DNA of 64,000 nt from the NCBI GenBank assembly GCA_963770535.1, contig CAVYPZ010000003.1, forward strand, positions 930,001-994,000. The letters run 5' to 3'. A program made the position numbers and the translations under genes. The notes beneath the pieces were generated by a model. That model was not told the DNA's origin and ran no database searches. It was given only the letters and a program-made list of their open reading frames with translations. This document shows, one piece after another, positions 52,495 through 61,661 of this stretch; position 1 is the stretch's first letter, and every line of letters starts with the position of its first letter. The stretch is from RYN-230 sp963770535 (GTDB lineage Bacteria; Actinomycetota; Actinomycetes; Streptosporangiales; Streptosporangiaceae).

Positions 52495-53564
52495 GACCTG
52501 CCACTCCCGATGCCAAACTGGCGGCGGACCCGTTCCCAGAACGCGTCGCGCAGCCACTCCCGTGCCTCCTGGTAGGGCCGCAACGACGCGCCGAGTTCCT
52601 TCTCCGCCTCGACCAGCAGTTCCTTGTCGATGACGGGGGGCAGGATCGGCCCGGGCAGCAGGTCCCGGATGTTGTCCTCGCCACGGGTGAGTATCCACTT
52701 CTGGGCCACGTGCTCGCCGGCCTCTTCCACCCGCTGCCGGTCCGGGCCCAGCCTGCTGGGCAGTGGTGATTGACCCAGGGGCTGCTGGCCCAGCACGGGA
52801 TGCCCCAGCCCTGGGTGGCTGAGAGAGGGCTGCTGGCTCAGGGACGGCTGGCCTGCGCCTGGCTGGCTGGGGGAAGTCGGGCCGAGGGAAGGGTGCGGAG
52901 CCGGGCGGTGCGCCGCCCGGACGCCGTGCCTGCGCTCGAAGAGCTGGGCGGGGGACGGGACACCGGCCGTCTGCGCGGCCGCCGCCGACTCGGGCGGGGG
53001 GATCCTGGTGAAGTAGGGCTCCAGGAAGGCCCGGTCGAGTACCTCCACGGTGTCGGACTCCCAGACCAGGCGCTCCGCCTGGTTTGTGCCGAACGGCGGC
53101 TCCACGCCCCACAGGTGCACCCGGACCCCGTACGCCTGGGCCGCCTCTACCGCCGGCACCATGTCCTCGTCGCCCGCCACCAGCACCGCGTCGGTGATCG
53201 CACGATGCCGGGCCAGCGCCTCCATATCCGCGCGGATCTGCGCGTCCACGCCCTTCTGCTGGCCGCGCGCGTTCAGGTTGCCCAGCCGCAGCTTGACCCG
53301 GGCCATCTGGGCGATCACCCGCTGGTCGATGGTGGGCACCCGGTCGCGGGCCGCGTCGTACCAGTAGACCCGGAGCAGCTCTCCCCGGACCAGGCCGTCG
53401 GCGTGCCGGGTGAGGGCCTGGATCAGCTTGTCCGTGTCGACCCGGTACTCGCGCCGTGAGCCGACGCTGAACAGTAGTTCCCCGGCTGCGGCGTAGATGT
53501 AGCCGACATCGATCATGATCGCGTAGCGCGCGAGCGACGGCAGCGGCGAGATGATGTCGGTCAT
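52491..53564 (-). CDS. NYN (PIN-like) domain protein
   Basis: A 357-residue protein from ATG 53564. The N-terminal NYN nuclease-like domain has acidic residues in YAIMIDVGYIYAA, GVDAQIRADM and LVAGDEDMVPAVEAA. The middle is a Pro/Gln/Ser-rich linker with SLSQQPSLSHPGLGHPVL repeats (about residues 230-280). The C-terminus is a helical domain (EHVAQKWILTRGEDNIRDLL, then EWLRDAFWERVRRQFGI). It is probably an RNase or RNA-binding protein; target unknown. It separates the carboxylase beta subunit from accE. Confidence 0.85.
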   Translation of the reverse strand: MTDIISPLPSLARYAIMIDVGYIYAAAGELLFSVGSRREYRVDTDKLIQALTRHADGLVRGELLRVYWYDAARDRVPTIDQRVIAQMARVKLRLGNLNARGQQKGVDAQIRADMEALARHRAITDAVLVAGDEDMVPAVEAAQAYGVRVHLWGVEPPFGTNQAERLVWESDTVEVLDRAFLEPYFTRIPPPESAAAAQTAGVPSPAQLFERRHGVRAAHRPAPHPSLGPTSPSQPGAGQPSLSQQPSLSHPGLGHPVLGQQPLGQSPLPSRLGPDRQRVEEAGEHVAQKWILTRGEDNIRDLLPGPILPPVIDKELLVEAEKELGASLRPYQEAREWLRDAFWERVRRQFGIGSGRS

Positions 53565-53627
53565 GGCATTTTCGACTCTACTGCCGGGCCAGCCCCTCCC
53601 GGGGCGGAAGAAGACCGTGAGTTGATC

Positions 53628-53650
53628 GCTGTGTAGTCAATTGGCTACGG
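53628..53650. promoter_or_regulatory. AGTAGTC-type palindrome upstream of the NYN gene
   Basis: GCTGTGTAGTCAATTGGCTACGG: GTAGTC-AATT-GGCTAC is a 6-bp dyad with one wobble. It lies about 65 nt upstream of the minus-strand NYN start, in the gap after the beta-subunit gene. Confidence 0.5.
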
Positions 53651-53705
53651 TGTGCCCTAATACTCCCCCGGGTCCTCATGCCCGCCGTCACAGGGTGCCT
53701 CATGC

Positions 53706-55415
53706 TCACAGGGGGATATTGCCGTGCTTCTTCGGCGGCATCGTCTGGCGTTTGGTGCGCAGCGTCCGCAGCGCCCGGGTGACCTGGGCCCGGGTCTCGG
53801 CCGGCCGGATCACCGCGTCCACGTAGCCGCGCTCGGCCGCGATGTACGGGTTGGCGAGCGTGTCCTCGTACTCCGTGACCCGCTGGGTGCGCAGCGCATC
53901 CGGGTCCTCAGCGCTGGCCAGTTCCCGCCGGTACAGGATGTTCACCGCGCCCTGCGCGCCCATGACCGCGATCTGGGCCGTGGGCCAGGCGAGGTTGATG
54001 TCCCCGCCGAGGTGCTTTGAGCCCATCACGTCGTAGGCGCCCCCGTACGCCTTGCGCGTGATCACTGTGATCTTCGGCACGGTGGCCTCCGCGTAGGCGT
54101 AGATGAGCTTGGCCCCGTGCCGGATGATGCCGCCCCACTCCTGGCCCGTGCCGGGCAGGAAGCCGGGCACGTCCACGAACGTCAGCACCGGGATGTTGAA
54201 GCAGTCGCAGGTCCGGACGAACCGTGCCGCCTTGTCCGAGGCGTCGATATCCAGGGTCCCGGCGAACTGCATCGGCTGGTTGGCCACCACGCCCACGCTG
54301 GTTCCCTCGACCCGGCCGAAGCCGACCACGATGTTCCGCGCGAAGCCGGCGTGGATCTCCAGGAACTCACCATCGTCGAGAATGCGGGTGATCACGTCGT
54401 GCATGTCGTACGGCTGGTTGGGCGAGTCCGGGATCAGCGTGTCGAGTTCGCCGTCGGCCTCGGTGAGATCCAGGGCGGCGTCGGGGTCGCCGGGCGGGGC
54501 CAGCACCGGGGCGTCATCGAGGTTGTTGGACGGCAGGTAGGACAGCAGGTCCCGGGCGAAGTCCAGGCAGTCGTCCTCGTCCTTGGCCTGGTAGTGGGCG
54601 ACCCCGGACTTGGTGTTGTGCGCGCTCGCGCCGCCGAGGTCCTCGAAGCTGACTTCCTCCCCGGTCACCGTCTTGATCACGTCCGGGCCGGTGATGAACA
54701 TATGCGAGGTGCCCTCGACCATCAGCGTGAAGTCGGTGATGGCCGGCGAGTACACGGCGCCGCCCGCGCACGGGCCCATGATCAGCGATACCTGGGGGAT
54801 CACCCCGGACGCGGTGACGTTGCGGTAGAAAATCTCGGCGAACAGCCCGAGGGCGACCACGCCTTCCTGGATGCGCGCGCCGCCGCCGTCGTTGATGCCG
54901 ATCAGCGGGCAGCCCGTCTTCAGCGCGTGGTCCATCAGCTTGACGATCTTCTCGCCGTAGACCTCGCCCAGCGACCCGCCGAACACGGTGAAATCCTGGC
55001 TGAACACGCAGACGGGGCGGCCGTCGATGGTGCCGTACCCGGTGACGACGCCGTCGCCGTAGGGCCGGTTCGCGGCGACCCCGAAGTCGGTGGCCCGGTG
55101 CCGGGCGAGCTCGTCGAACTCGCTGAACGAGCCGGGATCGAGCAGCTTATCCAGCCGCTCCCGGGCGGTCATCTTGCCCCTGGCGTGCTGATGCTCGACC
55201 GCGCGCGCAGAGCCCGCGTGGACCGCCTCGTCCCGGCGGCGCTGCAGATCCGCGATCTTGCCTGCCGTGGTGTGAGGGGCCGTGCCCTGGTCTGCGGGGC
55301 CGTCCTGGTCTGCGGGGCCGTCCTGGTCTGCGGTGCCGTCCAGATCTGCCGGGCCGTCCTGATCCGCGGGGCCGTCCTGATCCCGTCCGCTGCGGTCCTG
55401 AACTTCGCTGGTCAT
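53706..55415 (-). CDS. pccB: Acyl-CoA (propionyl/acetyl-CoA) carboxylase beta subunit
   Basis: The carboxyltransferase subunit, 569 residues from ATG 55415. It transfers CO2 from biotin to acyl-CoA. Features: KMTARERLDKLLDPGSFSEFDEL, the acyl-CoA site GINDGGGARIQEGVVALG, MGPCAGGAVYSPAITDF, VDVPGFLPGTGQEW, and the end KHGNIPL. D in PxxP-type substrate regions could not be judged, so acetyl versus propionyl specificity is open. The N-terminus has a five-copy hexapeptide repeat (QDGPAD) encoded by 18-bp tandem repeats. Confidence 0.95.
   Translation of the reverse strand: MTSEVQDRSGRDQDGPADQDGPADLDGTADQDGPADQDGPADQGTAPHTTAGKIADLQRRRDEAVHAGSARAVEHQHARGKMTARERLDKLLDPGSFSEFDELARHRATDFGVAANRPYGDGVVTGYGTIDGRPVCVFSQDFTVFGGSLGEVYGEKIVKLMDHALKTGCPLIGINDGGGARIQEGVVALGLFAEIFYRNVTASGVIPQVSLIMGPCAGGAVYSPAITDFTLMVEGTSHMFITGPDVIKTVTGEEVSFEDLGGASAHNTKSGVAHYQAKDEDDCLDFARDLLSYLPSNNLDDAPVLAPPGDPDAALDLTEADGELDTLIPDSPNQPYDMHDVITRILDDGEFLEIHAGFARNIVVGFGRVEGTSVGVVANQPMQFAGTLDIDASDKAARFVRTCDCFNIPVLTFVDVPGFLPGTGQEWGGIIRHGAKLIYAYAEATVPKITVITRKAYGGAYDVMGSKHLGGDINLAWPTAQIAVMGAQGAVNILYRRELASAEDPDALRTQRVTEYEDTLANPYIAAERGYVDAVIRPAETRAQVTRALRTLRTKRQTMPPKKHGNIPL
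55287..55385 (-). repeat. 18-bp tandem repeat within the beta-subunit N-terminus
   Basis: Five full copies (55287-55376) and a half copy of an 18-nt unit encode QDGPAD-type hexapeptides. The first two copies are identical and the others differ by 1-4 bases. As a multiple of three, copy-number change would keep the frame. Confidence 0.85.
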
Positions 55416-55632
55416 AGCGCACAGGGTAGCCGCCGCCCGCCCGGTGTCCGGCGGCGATGGCCGGGCGTGCCGCATGGCCCAGGGCGGACCGGGGGATTCC
55501 CGCCGGAAGCGAAGCGCCGTGCCTACGGTCCGCCAGGGCACCGGCCAGCCGCCGCGGCTGGTTCAGGGGACCCGGGTCCAGCGCGCGCACCTGGCCCACC
55601 TCCAGGACCAGTCGCTCCCATAGGCTGGCGCG

Positions 55633-58623
55633 GTGAGCCCGGAAACTGGCAGGAGCGAGACCGAGAGCCGCGATACGGCGCTGCGGGAGGCCGGCCGCCG
55701 CGCGGGCCCGTCCCGTGACAGCGACCGGCAGCAGCTGCCCGGGCGGATGCGCCGTGACGTCCGGCTGCTCGGCGACATGCTCGGCGAGGTGCTGCGCGAC
55801 TCCGGTGGCCAGGGCCTGCTCGACGACGTGGAGCGGCTGCGCCAGGCGGTCATCGCGGCCCGGGCCAGCCACGGCTCCGCCGCAACCGCATCCCCCGCTT
55901 CCGGGGCCCCCGCTTCCGGGGCCGCCGCTCCTGGCTCCCCCGCCTCCGGCGCCGCTCCTGGCTCCCCCGCTTCCAGGGGCGCCGCTTCCACGGGCACCGC
56001 TTCCAGGGGCGCCCCTTCCGGCGGGCAGGCTTCCGCGGACCAGGGGGACCCGCATGCCGACCCGGCCGGGGACGAGATCGCGGCGATGGTGGCCAGCTGG
56101 CCCCTGGACCGTGCCGAGGCGGTGGCACGGGCCTTCACCGTCTACTTCCACCTCACGAACCTGGCCGAGGAACTGCAGCGAGTCCGCGCCCTGCGGGAGC
56201 AGGACAGCGGCGTGGCCCCGGTCCGCGAGTCGCTCGCGGCCTCGGTCGCGGAGTTCCGGCGTGAGCAGGGCCCCGGGCATCTCGACGACCTGCTCGCCCG
56301 GCTGCGCGTGCACCCGGTGCTCACGGCCCACCCCACCGAGGCCCGGCGGCGGGCCGTGGCCACGGCGCTGCGCCGCATCAGCGACCTGGTGACCACCCTG
56401 GACGACGACCGGCGTGGAGCGGCGGAGCAGGCCGACACCCGGCGCCGGCTCCGCGAGGAGATCGACCTGCTCTGGCGAACGTCGCAGCTCCGGGCCAGCG
56501 CCATGACGCCGATTGACGAGGTCCGCACCGTGATGGCCGCGTTCGACGAGACCATCTTCCAGGTGGTGCCCCAGGTGTACCGGGCCCTGGACGAGGCCCA
56601 CCGGGAGGCGGAGCCCGGCCCGGGGGCCCCGGCGGTCCCGGCCTTCCTCCGTTACGGCAGCTGGGTAGGTGCCGACCGGGACGGCAACCCGTTCGTGACC
56701 GCCCAGGTGACCCGGGAAACCGCGGTTATCCAGGCCGAGCATGCGCTGCGCGCGGCGGAGAACGCCACTACCCGGATCGGCCGCGCGCTCACGGTGAACG
56801 CCGGCGCCGCGCCGCCGTCCCCCCGGTTCGCCGCGGCCCTGGAGGCGGCCGAGACGGCCCACCCTGAGCTGCTCGCCGACCTGGCGGCCCGCTCTCCGCA
56901 CGAGCCATACCGGACGTACCTGCTCTACCTGGCCCGGCGGGTGGAGGCGACCCGGCTCCGGCACGCGGACCTGGCCTACCCCCGCGCCGCCGATTTCCTG
57001 GCCGACCTGCGGTTGGTGCAGGACTCCCTCGCTGCCGCGGGCGCGACCCGGCAGGCGTTCGGCGAGCTGCAGCAGCTGATCTGGCAGGCCGAGACGTTCG
57101 GGTTCCACCTGGCCGAGCTGGAGATCCGCCAGCACAGCGCGGTGCACGCCCGAGCGCTGCGTGAGGTCAGCGAGGGTGGCGCCGTGTCCGGCCAGACCTC
57201 CGAGGTACTGGCCACGTTCCGGGCCGCGGCCTGGATCCAGGACCGGTTCGGGTTCGAGGCGTGCCACCGTTACGTGGTCAGCTTCACCCGGTCGGCGGCG
57301 GACATCGCGGCCGTCTACGAGCTGGCCCGGCACGCGATGCGGAGCGGCCGGCCGCCGGTGCTGGATGTGGTCCCGCTGTTCGAGAGCGGTGAGGACCTGG
57401 ACCACGCCTCCCGCGTGCTGGACGAGATGCTGGAGCTGGAGCCGGTCCGGGAGCGGCTTGCGGCGAACGGGCGGCGGCTGGAGGTCATGCTCGGGTACTC
57501 CGACTCGGCCAAGGAACTCGGCCCGGTGGGCGCCACCCTCCGGCTGTTCCGCGTCCAGGAGCAGCTGGCCCGGTGGGCCGCCCATCACGATGTGAGGCTG
57601 ACCCTGTTCCACGGCCGGGGCGGCGCGCTGGGCCGCGGCGGCGGCCCGGCTGGCCGGGCGGTGCTGGCCCAGGCCCCGGGGTCGGTGGACGGCCGGCTCA
57701 AGGTCACCGAGCAGGGCGAGGTGATCTTCGCCCGGTACGCGAACCCGGTCATCGCCCAGCGTCACCTGGAGCAGGTGACCTCGGCCGTGCTGCTCGCCTC
57801 CTCGCCCGTGGTCGGCGAGCGGAACGCGGCCGCCGCCCGGCGGTTCCGGCCGGTGGCCGACCGGATGGAGTCGGCCGCGCTGCGCGCCTACCGGGAGCTG
57901 GTCGAGGCACCGGGATTCGCCGAGTGGCTGGCCAAGATAAGTCCGTTGGAGGAAATCAGCGGGCTGCGGATCGGATCGCGGCCGGCCCGCCGGGGTGCCG
58001 GCGTGGTCGGCCTGGACGACCTGCGCGCGATCCCCTGGGTCTTCGCCTGGGCCCAGACCCGGCTGAACCTGCCCGGCTGGTACGGCCTGGGCAGCGGCCT
58101 GGCCGCCGCGGCGGCCGCGCCCGGCACGCTGACCGAGGTCCGCGAGGCCTACCTGGGCTGGCCGCTGCTGGCGGTGCTGTTCGACGGGGCGGAGATGAGC
58201 CTGGCCAAGACCGACCGCCGGATGGCGGCCCGGCACCTGGCCCTGGGCGGGCGTGACGACCTGGCGGGCATGGTGCTGGCCGAGTACGACCTGACCCGGC
58301 GGCTGGTGCTGGAGGTGACGGGCCACGACCGGTTGCTGGCCGACCGGCTCGTGCTGTCCCGGGCGGTCGCGCTGCGTGATCCGTACGTTGATGCGCTGTC
58401 TTACCTGCAGCTGCGCGCGCTTACCGAGCTCCGGGCGCTGCCCGGGCCGGCAGCGGGGCCGGATCCGGCCCCCCCGCACGGGGGCGGTGCGCCGGCGGAC
58501 CGGCCCGCAGGGGGCCGGGAGCTCGTGGGGGACGCGGAGCTCGCGGGCCGCCGCGAGCAGCTGCACCGGCTCCTGCTGCTGGCGGTCAGCGGCGTCGCCG
58601 CGGGCCTGCAGAACACCGGCTGA
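55633..58623 (+). CDS. ppc: Phosphoenolpyruvate carboxylase
   Basis: A 996-residue enzyme that makes oxaloacetate from PEP and bicarbonate. Catalytic H233 is in VLTAHPTEARRR; SWVGADRDGNPFVT, GYSDSAKELGPVGATLRL and FHGRGGALGRGGGP are all present, and the C-terminus ends LQNTG as in the family. It is about 80 residues longer than E. coli Ppc. Most of this is a Ser/Pro/Ala/Gly segment (about residues 84-140) made of SPASGA-type repeats. GTG 55633 has TAGGCT 6 nt upstream and no ribosome site, so it may be leaderless. Confidence 0.97.
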   Translation: MSPETGRSETESRDTALREAGRRAGPSRDSDRQQLPGRMRRDVRLLGDMLGEVLRDSGGQGLLDDVERLRQAVIAARASHGSAATASPASGAPASGAAAPGSPASGAAPGSPASRGAASTGTASRGAPSGGQASADQGDPHADPAGDEIAAMVASWPLDRAEAVARAFTVYFHLTNLAEELQRVRALREQDSGVAPVRESLAASVAEFRREQGPGHLDDLLARLRVHPVLTAHPTEARRRAVATALRRISDLVTTLDDDRRGAAEQADTRRRLREEIDLLWRTSQLRASAMTPIDEVRTVMAAFDETIFQVVPQVYRALDEAHREAEPGPGAPAVPAFLRYGSWVGADRDGNPFVTAQVTRETAVIQAEHALRAAENATTRIGRALTVNAGAAPPSPRFAAALEAAETAHPELLADLAARSPHEPYRTYLLYLARRVEATRLRHADLAYPRAADFLADLRLVQDSLAAAGATRQAFGELQQLIWQAETFGFHLAELEIRQHSAVHARALREVSEGGAVSGQTSEVLATFRAAAWIQDRFGFEACHRYVVSFTRSAADIAAVYELARHAMRSGRPPVLDVVPLFESGEDLDHASRVLDEMLELEPVRERLAANGRRLEVMLGYSDSAKELGPVGATLRLFRVQEQLARWAAHHDVRLTLFHGRGGALGRGGGPAGRAVLAQAPGSVDGRLKVTEQGEVIFARYANPVIAQRHLEQVTSAVLLASSPVVGERNAAAARRFRPVADRMESAALRAYRELVEAPGFAEWLAKISPLEEISGLRIGSRPARRGAGVVGLDDLRAIPWVFAWAQTRLNLPGWYGLGSGLAAAAAAPGTLTEVREAYLGWPLLAVLFDGAEMSLAKTDRRMAARHLALGGRDDLAGMVLAEYDLTRRLVLEVTGHDRLLADRLVLSRAVALRDPYVDALSYLQLRALTELRALPGPAAGPDPAPPHGGGAPADRPAGGRELVGDAELAGRREQLHRLLLLAVSGVAAGLQNTG

Positions 58624-58721
58624 CCGTCCCGCTCAGCCCGCGAACGTCCACTCAGGCCGCGTCCCACGACCCTGGGCCAGCCGCACCAGTCCGGCGCAGG
58701 GCGGGCGGCTGACCGCCGGGT

Positions 58722-59657
58722 TCAGCGGGCGGAAGCGGCGGCCAGCTCGGCGCGGCGCCTGCGGTGCGCGGGAGCGCACGGATACTCGGCATCAGTGCCG
58801 TCCCCGGCCAGCAGCCCGCTGATCGCGGTCCGGGTTTCCTCGTCGGCGGGCGTGTACACGACCATCCGGGTGCAGGGCACCGCCAGCACCCCGAGGCTGG
58901 TGCTCGTCATGGCCAGCCGCGGGTAGGCCGGGTGCCGGAAGATCTTCAGGTAGGTGACCGGGCTGGCCACGTCATGCTCGTCCCAGAGCCGGGCGAAGTG
59001 CGGGCTGACCGCCTGGAGGCCGCTGATGAAGCCGGTCCACGCGGGCTCGCCGACGTGCCGCCCGTAGTTGCTGCGGAACTGCGCGACCAGGCGGGCCAGC
59101 TGCTCGTGCCGGGTGACGTAGGGGTGGCAGCAGTCGGGAAGGGTGAAGTTCAGCCACAGGATGTTGCGCTCGCCGGGCCGGGCGCCGACGACACCGGGCC
59201 ACAGGACGGCGTACGCCTCGTTCCAGCCGAGCAGGTCATACCGCTCGTTCATGACGCAGGCAGGCAGCGGCACCAGGCTGTCCATGATGCCCTGGACGTC
59301 GGCGGGCACCTGCTCGCAGGCACTTCCCGCCGCGCCTGCCGTGGCGGCGGCGTCGGCCACGTCGGCCAGCCGGTACAGGTGCTGCCGCTCGGCCTGATCG
59401 AGCCGGAGGGTCTGGGCGACCGCGCCGAGAACCTGGGCGCTGGCGTTGATCGGGCGGCCCTGCTCGAGCCAGGTGTACCAGGTGACGCCCACCCCGGCCA
59501 GCTGGGCGACCTCTTCCCGGCGCAGGCCGGGAGTGCGGCGGCGCAGCCCGGGCGCGAGCCCCGCCTGCTCGGGGGTGATCCGCTCCCGGCGGCTGCGCAG
59601 GAACGCGGCCAGCTCGGCGCGGCGCGACCCGTTGGCGGTCGTGGTCACGGTGGTCAT
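58722..59657 (-). CDS. XRE-family transcriptional regulator with MmyB-like sensor domain
   Basis: A 311-residue regulator from ATG 59657. The N-terminal helix-turn-helix reads RRTPGLRREEVAQLAGVGVTWYTWLEQGRPINAS. The C-terminal part (VMNERYDLLGWNEAYAVLWP, then NILWLNFTLPDCCHPY and the end VVYTPADEETRTAI) is the MmyB-like ligand domain, proposed to bind fatty acids. It is divergent from an MFS exporter and shares a 102-nt region holding a perfect operator-like dyad. Local repression of the exporter is likely. Confidence 0.92.
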   Translation of the reverse strand: MTTVTTTANGSRRAELAAFLRSRRERITPEQAGLAPGLRRRTPGLRREEVAQLAGVGVTWYTWLEQGRPINASAQVLGAVAQTLRLDQAERQHLYRLADVADAAATAGAAGSACEQVPADVQGIMDSLVPLPACVMNERYDLLGWNEAYAVLWPGVVGARPGERNILWLNFTLPDCCHPYVTRHEQLARLVAQFRSNYGRHVGEPAWTGFISGLQAVSPHFARLWDEHDVASPVTYLKIFRHPAYPRLAMTSTSLGVLAVPCTRMVVYTPADEETRTAISGLLAGDGTDAEYPCAPAHRRRRAELAAASAR

Positions 59658-59682
59658 AACCTCATCATGCCGGGGACGGGAG

Positions 59683-59737
59683 CCTGGTGCCAGGTGCTGT
59701 TGGTACCAGGATAAATAGGCTCCTGGTACCCGGATAA
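59683..59737. promoter_or_regulatory. Divergent operator between MmyB-like regulator and MFS gene
   Basis: GGTACCAGGA (59702-59711) and TCCTGGTACC (59721-59730) form a perfect 10-bp dyad with a 9-nt centre (TAAATAGGC). The same region reads as direct repeats GGTACC(A/C)GGATAA at 59702 and 59725. CCTGGTGCCAGG (59683-59694) is a third related site. The A+T-rich centre may also be the -10 of the MFS promoter. Confidence 0.8.
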
Positions 59738-59759
59738 CGGCCCGGGCATGCTCGGGGGC

Positions 59760-61349
59760 ATGACAGACCTCTCAACCGTAACCCGCGCCCCCGGACGGGA
59801 TGACCACCGTGCCGGGGTCCGCCGCGCGGGCCGCGCGGGCGGGCGGGCCCCGCGCCGACCCGCCGCGCCGCGCGCGCTGCTCGCCATCGTCCTCACCGGG
59901 CAGTTCATGGCCGTCCTGGATGCCTCCGTGGTCAATGTCGCGGCCCCCGCCATCCACGACGAGCTGCACGCCTCCGGGGCGGGGCTGCAGCTTGTCATTG
60001 CCGGATATGTCATCACCTACGCGGTCCTGCTGGTCACCGGGGCCCGGCTCGGCGACATCGTGGGGCACCGCCGGATGTTCCTGGCCGGGCTGGGCCTGTT
60101 CACCCTGGCCTCGCTCGGCTGCGGCCTGGCCGCCACCACCGGCATGCTCGTCGCCCTGCGCTTCATCCAGGGGGCCGGGGCCGCGGCCATGATCCCGCAG
60201 GTGCTCAGCCTGATCCAGCGCACGTTCACCGGGACAGCCCGGGCCGGCGCGATGCGGCTGTACGCCGCGGTCATCGCCGGGGGCGCCGTCGCCGGGCAGA
60301 TCGCCGGCGGCCTGCTGGTGACGGCGAACCTGTTCGGCAGCGGCTGGCGGGCCGTGTTCCTCGTCAACGTCCCGATCGGCGCGGCCCTGCTGGCCACCGG
60401 AGCGCGAATGCTGCCGCACGGTGCCGCGGACCGCGGCCGCGGCCTGGACCCCGCCGGGCTGGCGCTGCTCATCCCCGCCGCGGTGGCCCTCGTGCTGCCG
60501 CTGGTCCTCGGCCAGCCCGAGCACTGGCCTGCATGGGGCTGGGCCTGCCTCGCCGGGAGCGCGCTGCTGTTCGGGCTGTTCGCCATCGTCGAGCGCCGGG
60601 TGGCGGCCCGCGGCGGGTCGCCGCTGATCCCCGGGCGGGTGCTGAGCCTGCCAGGGGTCACCCTGGGCGTGGCGGCGCTGTTCGTGACGATGGCAGTGTT
60701 CGGCGGGTTCTTCTTCGCGCTGGCGCTGCACCTGCAGGGCGGGCTGGGCGACACCCCGCTGCGGGCCGGGCTCATCTTCGCCCCGTCCGCGGCGACGTTC
60801 GCGCTGGTCAGCCTCAACTGGCAGCGGCTGCCCCGGCAGCTGCACGGCGCCGTGATCATCGCCGGCTTCGCCGCCTACGCGGCGGGCCTGCTGTGGATGG
60901 CCGTCCTGCTGCACGGCGGCGGGACCGGCGGCGTGGCGCTGTACCTCGCCCTGGGCCTGACCGGCGCCGGGATGGCCGCCGCGTTCAGCCCGCTGATGAC
61001 CGCGGTGCTGATGCAGGTGCCGGTCACCGACGCAGCCGACGCCACCGGGGTGGTCGTCACCGTCAACCAGCTGGCCATCGTGATCGGCGTGGCCACGTTC
61101 GGCACGCTGTACCTGAACCAGGCGGGGCAGCTGCCAGACGGGGCGCAGCACACGGCGTTCCGCCTGGCGTCCGCGCACGCGGTCGCGCTGACGTTCGCGG
61201 TCCTGGCCGCCGCGGCGCTGGCGGGCGGGGTCCTGGCCCTGGTCCGGGCGCTGGGCGCCCGCCCGGGCGCTGGGCGGCCGTCCCGGGCGGGCGCGGGTGA
61301 GCGGGGTGCCCGTCCCGGGCGGGTGCCCGCCCCGGGCGGGCGCCGGTGA
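59760..61349 (+). CDS. MFS drug exporter, DHA2 (EmrB/QacA) family
   Basis: About 529 residues with roughly fourteen membrane helices. The DHA2 motif GQFMAVLDASVVNVAAPAI lies in TM1, motif A-like GARLGDIVGHRRMFLAGL in loop 2-3, and motif C-like VIAGGAVAGQIAGGLLV in TM5. It should export a drug or amphiphile by proton antiport. ATG 59748 is an alternative start. The basic N-terminus and the Gly/Arg/Pro-rich C-terminus are low complexity. The last 20 codons are the start of a GC-rich tandem repeat. Confidence 0.92.
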   Translation: MTDLSTVTRAPGRDDHRAGVRRAGRAGGRAPRRPAAPRALLAIVLTGQFMAVLDASVVNVAAPAIHDELHASGAGLQLVIAGYVITYAVLLVTGARLGDIVGHRRMFLAGLGLFTLASLGCGLAATTGMLVALRFIQGAGAAAMIPQVLSLIQRTFTGTARAGAMRLYAAVIAGGAVAGQIAGGLLVTANLFGSGWRAVFLVNVPIGAALLATGARMLPHGAADRGRGLDPAGLALLIPAAVALVLPLVLGQPEHWPAWGWACLAGSALLFGLFAIVERRVAARGGSPLIPGRVLSLPGVTLGVAALFVTMAVFGGFFFALALHLQGGLGDTPLRAGLIFAPSAATFALVSLNWQRLPRQLHGAVIIAGFAAYAAGLLWMAVLLHGGGTGGVALYLALGLTGAGMAAAFSPLMTAVLMQVPVTDAADATGVVVTVNQLAIVIGVATFGTLYLNQAGQLPDGAQHTAFRLASAHAVALTFAVLAAAALAGGVLALVRALGARPGAGRPSRAGAGERGARPGRVPAPGGRR

Positions 61350-61552
61350 GCGGGGTGCCCGTCCCGGGCGGGCGCCGGTGAGCGGGGTGCCCGCCAGGGC
61401 CGATACCCCCGCGGGGGAGCGCCCGGCCGGCGGTGGTGCCACGCTCGCGGGGGAGCGCCTGCCGGCGGTGGCGCCGCGCTCGCGGGGGAGCGCCTGCCGG
61501 CGGTGGCGCCGCGCTCGCGGGGGGAGCGCCCGGCCGGCGGTGGCGCCGCCGT
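61296..61552 (+). repeat. Two GC-rich tandem arrays at and beyond the MFS 3' end
   Basis: Array 1: GGTGAGCGGGGTGCCCG at 61296, 61345 and 61377 (periods 49 and 32), entering the MFS C-terminal codons. Array 2: GCGGGGGAGCGCC at 61411, 61447, 61482 and 61517 (periods 36, 35, 35). The last copy has one extra G. Confidence 0.8.
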
Positions 61553-61587
61553 GGACGCGTAGCGGCGGGCTCACCGGGTTGAACGCT

Positions 61588-61621
61588 GACGGGAATGGCC
61601 GTTATCGCAGCCATTCCCGTC
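61588..61621. terminator. 12-bp hairpin downstream of the MFS gene
   Basis: GACGGGAATGGC (61588-61599) and GCCATTCCCGTC (61610-61621) form a perfect stem with a 10-nt loop. A run of six A follows on the plus strand rather than T, so it is not a classical terminator for the MFS transcript. Confidence 0.55.
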
Positions 61622-61661
61622 CCAAAAAACCCACGAGCCCCACAACCCACAAGCCCCGTTG

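Noticed and set aside
55147..58566. A 1139-codon open frame on the minus strand
   Set aside because: It is exactly antisense to ppc and the start of the carboxylase beta gene. Its sequence is Gln/Arg/Pro/Gly-rich with no domain, as expected from a shadow frame in G/C-rich codon usage.
61411..61552. Possible CRISPR-like array after the MFS gene
   Set aside because: The whole 35-36-nt unit is repeated, so there are no spacers; it is a minisatellite.
61588..61621. Classical rho-independent terminator for the MFS gene
   Set aside because: The hairpin is real but is followed by A rather than T, and lies about 240 nt after the stop codon.
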